Part shown: positions 46,945 through 58,619 of the stretch, piece by piece
Position numbering within the stretch: position 1 is the first letter of the stretch
Layout of the letters: each line of letters starts with the position of its first letter
NCBI GenBank assembly: GCA_964035795.1
Contig: OZ038321.1
Coordinates: 10,178,285 to 10,242,284 of the forward strand
From: Pterobdella sp. o SKG-2022
Taxonomy: Eukaryota > Annelida > Clitellata > Hirudinida > Piscicolidae
Direction of reading: 5' to 3'
Length of the DNA stretch: 64,000 bases
Notes under the pieces: model-generated
The model's database searches: none
Told to the model about the DNA's origin: nothing
Seen by the model: only the letters and a program-made list of their open reading frames with translations
Position numbers and translations under genes: made by a program

Positions 46945-49900
46945 TAAAATGGCCGCTGTATAAATAAGTGACCAGCAATTAAAGAGCTATAAATAGATCT
47001 AACAACAAAGAAAGTATAACAATCTAAAAATATTTATGACCCTTAAAAAAACAATAATAAATAATTAAAATAAGAACTAATAAAATTATAAATAAGTGAA
47101 ATAATAAAATATTAATAATGAAAAAATTGAATAAGAATAATTGAAAAACACTATACAATTAAACTAAACTCACAAGCAAAGAAAACAACAAACGACTTTC
47201 AAAAATTTCAAAAAATCAGATATCAATAAAAAAAAATCCCGCATCGTTCATCCCGCGGTCAAACAAGGAACGCGTCCTTCAGTAAATGATCAGATTGAGA
47301 TCGAAAAATTCGCTGATAGATCGAACTCTTTTTAAAATGAAAACCATAGTAGACCCCAGAACGGGATTTTACCCACTTCTGGCCACTCAGGTTCACCAAC
47401 GATTCATTCCAGAGAAAAAAGAAATAAATGGTCTAGAGAAGAGTATAAAGAAGTTATTTATTGTTTTCAATAAACTCTAAAAAACCCAATGTCTAGTAAC
47501 AATACTAATGATACCTATATAACATGGTGCCAACGCAATAATGAAAGCAACAAGAGGAAAAACATGGATGCAAATAAATTAGTGAATCAAAGAAGATACA
47601 TCATTTGCAACAAAAAACTGACTGATATAGATATAGAAAAAATTAAAGAACAGGTCATAAATGGTACCCAAAAAGAAAATAATAACGATAATACTAATAA
47701 ATACGATAATAAAAATCAAAACAATAGTAAGGATAATAATAATAACAATAACGATGATGATAATAATAATAATAAAAAAAACAAAAATAAGAGTAATAAA
47801 AAAATAATAATATTGATGATAATAATAATAATAATAATAATAAGAATTATTATGGTAATAATAATACTAAAAATGAGAGTAATAAAAATAATAATAATGA
47901 TGCTAATAATAATATTATCAGTATTAATAATAACAATGATGATGATGTTGATGATGATAATAATAATAAAAATATCGTTAATGATAATAATTAAAGAATT
48001 AATAGTAGAAATAATGATAATGATAATAATAATAATAGTAATAATGATAATGTTGATAAAAATAAAAATTATAATGATAAAGAAAAAAAAATAAACGAGC
48101 TAGAAGAAGAAATACTGAAAAGATATAGAAGTGTAAAAGAAATACCAATGTATAATAGACAAGCAGTTCCAAAATTAATATCTGACCAAAAAAATAAACT
48201 AATTTTAACATTAGTGAATGAAGCAATTCATCAATTGATAGCTAAATTATCACTAAATTTGTCGCTCACAAATATTAACCATTTGATGTATGCAGCTAGC
48301 TGGGTTATAATTGATTCCTCAAAAATCAAATTTAAAGAAGACAGATTCAAATAAAAATCAAAAGACTTTAGAAGGTTCAACAAACGTAAAAACTTTTTTA
48401 TGCACAATAAGATATTCAAAGAAAATGCAAAAAAGTTTTACAGAGAACTGAGTGCAAAAATAATAAAAGTAGAAAAAACCCCGAACTTACCGGAGCTAGA
48501 AAACTTTTGGTGTAGTATATGGGAAGAACCTAAATATTATATTAAAAAAACAGAATGGGTTAAAAAAGTAGAAGGAAATAATGGAGAAAAACAACAACAA
48601 GTATAGGAAGATATAACTATCGAAGAAGGTAAATATAACATCCAAAAAAAACAACAAACTGGAAAGAACCTGGCATTGACAAAGTAGCCAACTTCTGGAT
48701 CAAAAGTTTCACATTGTTGCATGAGGCAATGACCGAAGCAATCAAAGAATGCTTACTGAATCCAGAATTCTGTCCTACATGGCTTACAACAGGAAAAACC
48801 ATTTTAATACCTAAATCAGAAGAAACTAACAAACCAAAAACTTATCGACCAATTACTTGTCTCCCCAAGTTTTATAAAACAATAACATCGATTATAAAAA
48901 ATAGAATACACCACCAGCTTAACTCAGAAAACATGCTGCCTATCGAACAAAAAGAGTGCCAAAAAGGAAGCTATGGATGTAAAGACCAGCTTCTTATCAA
49001 TAAAGCCATTCTTGAAGAAGCAAAAAAAAAAAAATTTGAGTACAGCATAGATAGATTACAAAAAAGCATTCGATTCTATACCACATGATTAGATAATCAA
49101 ATGTCTCAAAATGTACAAAATCTCTCCAATAGCTATCAATTTTCTGAAAAAATCATGGAAAAATGGAAAACCTCAGTGATTTTGTATCACCAAGAAGGCA
49201 AACTCAAATCAAGAGAGTTCAACATTAAAAGAGGTATCTTTCAAGGCGACTCACTATCCCCACTTCTGTTTTGCCTTGCTCTAGCTCCACTGTCAACACT
49301 TCTTTACAAAACTGAGTATAGTTATAAAACAAAAGCAGAAAACAAGGTCTCTCATCTGCTATATATGGATGACCTGAAAACATTTGCAAAAAATGACAAT
49401 GAACAAACTGGCATCCTCAACACTGTTAAGAAATTCAGTGATGAGATCAACATGGATTTTGGACTTGAAAAGTGTGCCAAAGCAACCTTCATCAAAGGAA
49501 AGCTAACCACATGGCAAAACGTCCAGATTGATATAAATACTACGATAAAAGACCTAGAACCATGTGAAGCGTATAAATGTTTAGAAATGGATGAAGGAGA
49601 TGGCATACAGCATTCAAAAATGAAAGAAAAAATAAGAAAAGAATGCCTAAGACAAATAAGATCCATAATGAAAACTGAACTTAACGCTAAAAACATAATA
49701 GCAATTAACACTCTAGCATTACCAATAGTCACATATAGTTTTAATATTATAAATTGGAATCTTAATGAAATCAAGAGACTAGATGCAAAAATAGGGAAAC
49801 AACTCACTATAAATAGAATGCATCATCCAAAAGCTGATGTAGATCGACTATACATACCAAGAAAAAAAGGAGGAAGAGGCTTAATACAACTTGAACTCAG

Positions 49901-50990
49901 CTATAAGCCTTCAACCATTGGACTGGATAAATATTTAAAAAAACCAATGACTGGATGTTGAAGTTAGTAAACCAACATGAAAACTCAAAAAAAAGTCATT
50001 CAATTTCCAAAGAGTCTTTAAAAATTTACCCAAAAATTAAATTTTGTACTCGACTTCGACCTACCTGCTCCAAATGAAAATGCTTTTAAAACCAAAGAAA
50101 TGTCCAAAATCAAGAGGTTGGAGCAAATAGAAGACCGATGGCAAAATAAACCACTTCATGGACAGTATGCAGCACGGCTTCAAAATACCGAAGTGGATGT
50201 TGAAGCAACCCTCCAGTGGCTCTCCAGCTCAGAACTAAAAGCAGAGACAGAAGGGTTTATATTTGCTGCTCAAGACCAAAGTCTTTTTCCAGGAATTATC
50301 AAGCAAATATAATTCGAAATGGGACTGACCCCAAATACAGGTTCTGTGGTGAGAGAGTTGAGACTATTGACCACCTTATATCCGGATGCTCTGTTCTCAC
50401 ACCCGGAGAATACAAAAGAAGACACGATAGGGTAGGTCAATACCTCCACTGGTAAATCTGTAACCACTTTAAGGTGAGTACGAAGAAAAACTGGTACGAA
50501 CATCACCCGGAGCCAATTACTGATGGTCCAAATTTTATGATTCTTTTGGATTCCCAATCCAGACAGACCGCACAATACAAGCCAACCGACCAGACATTGT
50601 TGTGAAGGATTTTCTGAACAATGTCTGTTATCTAATTGACATGAGCGTGCCATCAGATAAAAATGTGTCATCCAAAACATTTGAAAAGCTCTCCAAGTAT
50701 AAAGACTTGGAGATTGAAATTGAAAAAATGTGGCATTTCAGAGCTAGAACTATCCCAGTTGTAATAGGTGCATTGGGCTTGGTCAAAAAAGGAACCGAAG
50801 ATTTTCTCGATAAAATACCCGGCAATCCTTCTCAGAGAAATCCAGAAGATAGTTCTAAGCGGCACAGCCCATGTCCTCAAAAAAGCTTTATCAATATAAC
50901 TTCCAATTTCACTCATCTGAGGTCACTGGTGGTAACCCGATGTTTGATCTTATAATTAGCATTACAGAAGATTGAAACAATAATAATAAT
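46945..50990 (+). pseudogene. REL-endonuclease LINE (R2/R4-like layout), copy 1
   Basis: Near full-length. N-terminus: PAVKQGTRPS then (47430) KWSREEYKEVIYCFQ, a Myb-like W-x-R-E-E-Y block, and TYITWCQRN...MDANKLVNQRRYII. An Asn-rich tract with (AAT) expansion follows. RT: WLTTGKTILIPKSEETNKPK (48778), YRPITCLPKFYKT, QKECQKGSYGCKDQLLI, GIFQGDSLSPLLFCLALAPL (49230) and YMDDLKTFAKND (49363) with both Asp. Thumb: YSFNIINWNL, RMHHPKADVDRLYIPRK. Then a zinc knuckle, YRFCGERVETIDHLISGC (first Cys changed to Tyr), and a restriction-like endonuclease RPDIVVKDFLNNVCYLIDMS (50596), next VPSDKN. The layout Myb-RT-CCHC-REL is that of R2/R4-type LINEs. Several frameshifts and stops. It ends in AAT-rich text near 50970. 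Confidence 0.82.
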
Positions 50991-51370
50991 GTTTATAATA
51001 ATAATATTTATAATAATAACAATAATAAAATAATAATTATGATAATAATAAAAATAATAATATTAAAAATAACAATAATAATAAGAACAGTTGACTGTAG
51101 GTATTTTTTGTTAGAACTTTTAACTAAATTCAAGAAAAATTTTTAACGGAAATAGGTTGAAAAGTTTAGAAAAAATACAGTTTCAACTACAAAAATATTT
51201 TTAAAAGTTATTGCTTCAAGAGGATTCTTCGAACATCAAGAAAACACTGAAAACTCTGAAATAAAATTATCAGAAAGTGATTTGAAAAAACATATTTGCA
51301 AAGTTGAAAATAAAATCTGAAATCACGTCATTCAATAGGATATTTCAAGTTTTTAAATCTTTCCGAAATA
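50965..51370. other. AAT-rich spacer between two REL LINEs
   Basis: Interrupted (AAT)n tail of the first copy to about 51085, then AT-rich DNA without recognised gene. Confidence 0.5.
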
Positions 51371-51374
51371 ATAA

Positions 51375-54245
51375 AAAATGGCCACTGACCAAACGGCCAT
51401 GTTTGACCATAGAGAAGAAAATTTACAAGCAAAGAAACTAATTAAAATTGAATAATTAGATAAATAAATTAATAAAAATTAATTAATTAAAAATAATTTT
51501 AAAACACAATGATGGAAAAATTTGGTTTAAAAAAAATAGTAAATGAAGCGCATACCGATGATAGAGAACATAACGAAAGTTGGGGCTTAGAGACTTCTAA
51601 TATTATTGGTAATGAAAATGATGATACAACAATTTATGGTAATATGTTGGCTCGTGATGGAAAAAGTGTTAATAATGATGTTGGGGATACAAAAAATATG
51701 AATACTTATAAAATAAGTTATGAAAGAAGTATCGAGAGAGCTGGCAATAGCAGAAAAAAGACCGACGATTTTAACCGATATAAATCAAAAAGAAAAAAAA
51801 TAAAGAAAAAAACAGTCACTAGATCTTATGATAATAAAAACATTTCCCGCATCGTCCTTCCCGCGGTCGAACAATGGACGCGTCCCTTAGCGAGTGACCA
51901 GGCTGAGAGCGAAAAATATGCTACTAAGTCTAACTCTTCTCAAAATTACAGCCAATACGAACACCAAAGCGGTATTATTCCAAAATCTGGCTCTATGGGT
52001 TCAACACCAAATCAAAAACAAAAGAAAAATAAATGGACAAGAGAAGAGTATGTGGAAGTTATATATTGTTATTATTATGCTTTAGAAAAGCTTGGAAGAA
52101 ATAACACTAATGATTCGTATACAAAATGGTGTTCACGAAATACAATAAGCGATAAGTTTGATAAACTAAATGCTAACGAATTGGCAAAAAGAAGATATAT
52201 CATTCGAAATAAGAAGCTGACAGATATTGAATTGATACAAATAAAAGAGCAGGTTATGAATGATATAGATACAGAAAATAAAAATAAGGATGTTAAAAAA
52301 AAGACAGTAGCAAATGCTGATTTAACTGACACCAAATTTGACATGAAGGTAAGAGATTGGGAAAAGATATGTGGTGTTGAAAATGAGATGAAAGAAAAAA
52401 CTAACCTGGACAATATAAAGTTTAATGGAGGGGAAAATCTAATGAATAATGTTGAAGCTGGCAATATTAGAAGTGGTAGTGAAAAGTTAAAGGTAATATG
52501 CAATATAAAGGGTTTTGATGAAGTTTGTGATAGTGAAGAAGAGGAAAAAAGAAAAACTAACGATTCTAGCAATATGGGTTTTAATGGATAAAGGGTACCA
52601 ATTAATGTTAAGGTGGACAGAAATACGGTTAATGACGAAAACGTGGAGGTAACAAGCAATGTTAGGTTTTGTGATAAGGTATGTATGGATGAAGAAAAGA
52701 TAATGAACAAAACTAACTTTGGCGGTAATATAGGTGGGGGCGAAGAAAATGTAATAAATAACGTTAATCTGTGGTAATATAAAAGATGATGAAGAAACTG
52801 TTATAATGAAATCTTTTTATTGAAAGAAGAACTAATAAAGGAATTATCCATTGTTAAGAATATTCCTATAGCTGATAGAGAACCCCTAATAAAAATCAAC
52901 CAAACCAATAAATTTAGGAAGCTATTCATCATAGGAAATGAAGCTCTGAAACAAATATGCGAAGTTTTAAGCCCTGATTTGACCGAATTGAATCAACTTA
53001 TATACTGTACCTCTAAAATACTTCAACATTAAAATCAAAAAAAATTATCAAAAAGTACCACCTAAAGGAAGAACATCAAATCTCTACTATCAAAGAAAAG
53101 TTAAAACAAAAATTACAATGTAAAGCTCAAAGACTGCGTCGTTTCATTAAAAGGAATAATTTTTATAGACAAAACAAAATATTTGAAACTGATGTGAAAA
53201 AGTTCTAACGCGAAATTGGAAAAAATATTGTACATGTAGATAAAATACAACCAAAAAACCAAGTCAAAGAATTTTTGAAAAATACTTGGGACAATGAAAA
53301 AAATCATAAAGAAAATGCAAGATAGAAAGATAGATTAATGACTTCAATGATACTAACAGTAATATCTCTGAACAAAGCTGGAATGAAATAAGCTTAGATG
53401 AGATCAGGAAGACGTTGAATAAATCCCATAAGTGGAAATCTCCTGGAATAGACCAAGTTTTTAATTTCTGGTTAAATATCTTACACTCGATACATTTCAG
53501 ACTGACTTCGAATTTTAACGAAATTTTGGACAGACCGTACTTAACGCTAAATTGGCTTTGCCAAGGTACTACATACTTACTTGCCAAAACAAATGATACT
53601 GACCATCCAAAAAGCTATCTTCCAATTACGTGTCTTTCGACAACATACAAGCTTTTAACTTCGATACTATCAGGAAGAATCTACAAGCACATGGAAGAAC
53701 ATAACCTTTTCCCGATAGAACAAAAAGGATGCAGAAAAAGGTCTTATGGTTGTAAAGACCAAATTCTCATAAATAAAATGGTTTTAGAGAATACAAAAGC
53801 AAAGCATCATAACTTTAGCACAGCATAGATTGATTATAAAAAAGCGTTTGACAGCATGTCTCATACATGAATAATAAATTGTCTTGAAATGTTCAAATTA
53901 TCACCCATTTTCATCAACTTCATCAAAACTACAATAAAATTATGGAATACAAATCTTTTTCTTTCTCACTCTAATAGCATCTTTTCTTTCTTTGGTTTAA
54001 AAATAAAATGCGGTATCTTTTAGGGCGATTCTTTCTCCACTTCTTTTTTGTATGGCACTCATACCTTTATCAAAACTCTTGAACGAAATCAGGTATGGTT
54101 ATAAGATAAGAGGAAAAAATATAAACCATCTGTTCTATATGAGTGACCTAAAAATTTTTGCTTCAAATGATGGAAAGCTAGAAGGAATGCTAAAATCCGT
54201 CAAGAAGTTCAGTGACGATATCGGTATGAAGTTTGGTCTCAATAT
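51375..54245 (+). pseudogene. REL-endonuclease LINE, copy 2, 5' part
   Basis: A continuous 360-codon frame (51509-52588) starts MMEKFGLKKIVNEAH. It contains SRIVLPAVEQWTRPLASDQA (51845), KNKWTREEYVEVIYCYYYAL (52026) and NANELAKRRYIIRNKKLTDI, the same as copy 1. After more frame breaks, RT follows: KSHKWKSPGIDQVFNFW (53424), YLPITCLSTTYKLLTSILSG, QKGCRKRSYGCKDQILINKM, and FYMSDLKIFASND at 54133, where Ser replaces the first Asp of YMDD. SVKKFSDDIGMKFGL (54199-54241) is the last host sequence before the CR1-like insertion at about 54246. The matching right half resumes at 56640 with CAKASFKKGKL. Confidence 0.85.
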
Positions 54246-56639
54246 CACACCGGCTTCTCTCTCTCATCTTATTTCTGACCCTGTCAGCGAAATTTTTGAA
54301 TCTGATCATTTCCTTATTTCGTGCCGTCTTAACCTCGTACGGCCCCACCTTTCACCTCATCGTGTCACTTCTCGGTCTTTCAGGAATCTCAACTTGGCCG
54401 GCTTTGGAAAGGATGTCAATTTTATAAGCGATTTACTTATTAATTCTCCAATCTCTAAGGTTGATGACTTTGTTAGTTCCATGGACAAATTGTTTCTTTC
54501 GCTGATGAATACTCATGCTCCTTTACGCAGTCATACTTTTCGCCCCAGCTTGCATTCACACTTTCATCTGTCTGAAAATGCTCTCTCTGCCAAACGCCGA
54601 AGAAGGAAAATCGAGAGACAGATATCCAGTCTCCGAAAGCTTTGTGTGCAAGTCCCCGATGATCTTTTACAGGAATTCCGTATTTCACGTAAACTCGCCC
54701 GCGCCGCCATTAACAAGTCACGTGCTGATTATCTTAATCTATCGCTATCTTCAGCGACACCTAACTCCAAAGCCTTTTGGAAAACGGCGAACTCCATACT
54801 TCACAGGTCTCCTCCACTTCCTCCACGGACTTCTGCGGAATATGATCTTTTTGTTGAAAACTTTAGCGCTTTTTTCAGGACTAAGATTGAGTTGATTCAT
54901 AGCTCGTTACCGATCACTAATCTTCCCTGTCAGCCCTCCTTAACTGACAGTGATCAATCAAATCTCTCATTTTTCTCACCTCCTAGTGTTGACGAAATCA
55001 TCAAATTGATCAATTCTCTCCCAAATAAATCCTCACCTTTAGATATAATCCCTGTTTTCCTGCTGAAGCAGTTTTCCGGCATCTTCGCCTCCATTATATG
55101 CAAACTTTCGGCTCTTTCCTTTTCACAGGGTATTTTTCCAACTTCATTCAAAACGGCGCAGATAACCCCTTTACTGAAAAAATATAATCTAGACCCCATG
55201 CAACCATCCAATTATCGTCCAATTTCAAACCTTAGCACCATCTCAAAGATCTTAGAAAGGGTTGTTCTCAAGAGATTATCCTCTCATGTTTCTGTACTGC
55301 GTAACTTCAACCTTTTCCAGTCGGCGTATCGCTCACATCACTCAACGGAAACTGCGCTTTTGTACATCACTGACAGCCTCCGCAATATCTGTGCTACCGG
55401 GTCTGCGGCCGTCTTAGTGTCTTTAGATATTTCAGCAGCTTTTGACACCATTAATCATCCAAATATGCTGCATATCCTTGAAGTCTACTTTCACATTTCT
55501 GGCATTGCTTTATCCTGGTTTCAGTCCTATCTTTCCGAACGCAAGCAATTTGTTAAGATAAGCTGCTCTTCTTCTACCCCTGTCTCCCTTCGTTTTGGTG
55601 TTCCTCAAGGTTCTGTTCTTGGGCCCATACTCTTTTCTCTTTATACTTCTCCTATTAGCGAGATCATACAGAAGCACGACGTTCTATATCATCAGTTTGC
55701 TAATGATATTACCCTCTTTACAGGCGCCTCCTACCTTGATCCTCATCCCAGCCTCACTAAGATATCTGAATGCATCACTGAGCTCAATCTTTGGTTTTCT
55801 AACAATCACCTCATGTTGAATCCTAACAAAAGCGAAGTGATGTTTGTCGGCAGTCCCATACTCCTTTCCAAATCCAATCTTCCCACTGAAGTAATCTTTG
55901 ACGGCACTACTCTTTCCGTAACGTCCAAACTGAAGATACTAAGTGTAACTCTTGATTCTAGACTCAACTTTACACACTTTGTCTCTCAGATCATACAATC
56001 ATCCAACTTTCATCTCCATGCGATCAGACAGGCACGCAAGTTCCTACCCTCTGACACTGCCGTTGCTCTGATCATCTCTTTAGTTCTTTCAAGGATTGAT
56101 TACTGTAACTCTCTTCTTTGTCGACTCCCGAACTGTCTTATTTCTAAGTTGCAATCTCTCCAAAATCGCGCTGCTAAAACCGCTCTTCAAGCCGACTACT
56201 ATTCTTCATCTCACACCTGTCTTGATCGCCTCCATTGGCTGCCGGTCGTACTAAGAGCCCAGTTCAAGTTGCTATGGCTCACGGCTAACATCTTATATTT
56301 TAATCAGCCGGCTTATTTATATGACCGTCTTTCCATTAGACAGACTCCTGAGTCTCTCAGGTCTTCCAACTCTGGTTTATGCCTACATCAGCCTGTCTCT
56401 TCTAAACCTTTCTTACATCGCTCCTTCTCGCATATTGCCCCTCACTTATGGAACTCTCTTCCACTTAATGTCCGTCTTTCACCTTCTCTTAAAATTTTTC
56501 GCAAGCGTTTAAAAACGCATCTTTATAGCCAAATTTCTTTCTCATAGCCCTTCTGATTAGAACAGCGCCTCTGCAGCAAACCTAGTTTGCAAACTGCGCG
56601 CCTTACAAATAAAAATAATAATAATAATAATAATAATAA
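54246..56639 (+). mobile_element. CR1-like LINE nested in the REL LINE, 5'-truncated, open RT frame
   Basis: The sequence changes from the REL host to a CR1-like ORF2 at about 54246, starting late in the endonuclease (SDHFLISCRLNL). It keeps an open frame of about 767 codons to the stop at 56545-56547. RT: FKTAQITPLLKKYNLDPMQP (55147), YRPISNLSTISKILERVVLK, HHSTETALL, LDISAAFDTINHPNML (55424, motif A intact), FGVPQGSVLGPILFSLY (55592), and FANDITLF at 55696-55719, with Asn for the first Asp. LNPNKSEVMFVG, SRIDYCNSLLCRLP, DRLHWLPV and LWNSLP follow. The 3' end is GCGCGCCTTACAAATAAAA then (AAT)n to 56639. It is the best preserved LINE here, but lacks the 5' part and has a changed YxDD. The frame is continuous with the host RT upstream. 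Confidence 0.9.
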
Positions 56640-58300
56640 ATGTGCTAAAGCTTCGTTCAAAAAAGGAAAACTATCTTATACTTCTTGAATAAAACTCAAT
56701 GATAGAACTATTATTAAAGAATTAGAGCAAAAAGAAGTATATAAATATCTCGGAGTAAACGAAGGAAGTGAAATAAAACACGCAATGATGGAAGAGAAAT
56801 TAAGAAAGGAATGTATCAGAAGAGAAGAATCATTATGAAGACAGAATAAATTCAAAAAACCGACTAAAAGCAATGAATACAATAGCAGTACCCATAATAT
56901 CTTATAGTTTTAACATAATTAACTGGAATTTAAGTAAAATAAAGAGATTAGACACTAAAATTAAGAGACAATTAACTTGTCACAGAATGCATCATCCAAA
57001 ATCAAATATACACCGTTTATATTTGCAACGTAACGATGGAAGAAGAGGGTTAATTCAATTGGAAACTTTTTATAAATCATCAACAATAGAACTTTTCCAT
57101 TACTTGAGCAATACTGAAGACTGGATGCTTAAGCTAGTTCATCTCCATGAAAATTCAAAAAAACTTCACTCAATAGTTAAAGAAGCCAATAAATTTTCTC
57201 GGAAATTGCTTTAACCCTGTAGACAATAATGCACTAAAGCCGATAGAGTTCTCAAAAAGATTAAAAAAAATTGCAAAACATGAAAGTATGAATAAGCTCG
57301 AAATAAGCTGGCAGGAAAAATCTCTGCATGGAAAGTTTGCAACAAGATGTAAAAATGATGACGTTGATACTAAAGCAACTCACCAGTGGCTCACCAGCTC
57401 TGGATTGAAGGCGGAGACTGAAGGATTTATATTTGCGGCTGCAAACAAAAGCCATGTCACCAAGAACTTTCAGACAAATATAATCCGAAACGGAACAGAC
57501 CCCAAATGTAGGTTCTGTGGTGAGAAAGTTGAAACTATTGACCAACTTATTTTCGAGTGCTCTGTTCTCACACCTGGAGAATACAAAAGAAGACACGATA
57601 GGGTAGGTCAATATCTCCACTGGAGAATCTTTAAACACTTCAAAGTGAGTACAAAAAAAACTGGTATGAACATCATCCAAAGGCAGTTACTGATGGTCCA
57701 AATCTCACCATTCTTTGGGACTTCCCAATCCAGACTGACCGAACAAAACAAGCCAACCGACCAGACATTGTCGTAAAGGATTTGCTATCAATGTCTGTTA
57801 GCTAATTGACATGAGCGTGCCATCAGATAAAAATGTGTCATGCAAAACATTTGAAAAGCTCTCCAAGTATAAAGACTTGGAGATTGAAATTGGCAAAATG
57901 TGGCACCTTACAGCTAGAACTATCTCAGTTGTAATAGGTGCGCTGGGCCTGGTAAAGAAAGGAACCAAAGAATTTCCTTATAAAATGCCCGGCAATCCTT
58001 CTCTTCAAGAAATCCAGAAGATAGTTCTAAGCGGCACGGCCCAGTCCTCAGAAGAGCCCTATCAATATAACTTTCAATTTCACTCATCTGAGGTCACTGG
58101 TAATAACCCGATGTTTGATCTTATAACTTGCATTTCAAAAGAAAGAACGATAATAATAGTAATAATAAAGTATTTCCAAAAGTATTGTTTAAGAAAAGGA
58201 AGAGATTTTTTTTTACAAAAACCTTCAGCTGAAGCAAAAATATATTTTAAAAAAGAGTCTAGAAAAAAGTGAAATTAAAATTTTATAAAAGAACATATGT
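56640..58300 (+). pseudogene. REL-endonuclease LINE, copy 2, 3' part
   Basis: Continues exactly where 54245 stopped: CAKASFKKGKL, then YSFNIINWNLSKIKRLDTKI (56911), RMHHPKSNIHRLYLQR and GRRGLIQLETFYKSS. The zinc knuckle CRFCGEKVETIDQLIFEC (57510) is complete, C-x2-C-x7-H-x4-C. A restriction-like endonuclease follows: DFPIQTDRTKQANRPDIVVK (57720-57779, frame shifted), then, after a break in the region of L-I-D, MSVPSDKNVSCKTFEKLSKY and VIGALGLVKKGTKEF. The 3' end near 58160 is AAT/AAG-rich. Frameshifts in the nuclease kill it. Confidence 0.85.
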
Positions 58301-58619
58301 TAATAAAAGTTTTTGATTCAAATCGTTTTTGTTAATAGGCTAGTTAAGTTAATCATAAAGAACAGTTGTATTATTAGTTATATCATTGTTAAAATTTAAA
58401 CTATTTCAGAAAACAATGAAGTAATATTCAAAAAGATAATTCGTATCCACATAAAACAAATCTGTCAAAGTATCCCACAGGCAATTAAATATTTTCAATT
58501 TTCGATTAAAAAATTTTCACACTTGATTTTTTCAATTTATTTTTACAGCTCGAAACTATAACAGATTATTTTGAAAAGATTGTTAATCTTTAATAAATAA
58601 TTAAAAACAATTCGAAAGA

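Noticed and set aside
47489..48094. 201-codon Asn-rich frame as a separate gene
   Set aside because: It begins inside the conserved N-terminal module of the REL LINE and then runs into an AAT repeat.
49352..49807. 151-codon open frame on -
   Set aside because: Shadow of the RT reading frame on the other strand.
54052..56547. 831-codon open frame as a host or fusion gene
   Set aside because: It is an REL LINE palm running into a nested CR1-like LINE; the halves belong to different elements, as copy 1 at 49.1-50 kb shows.
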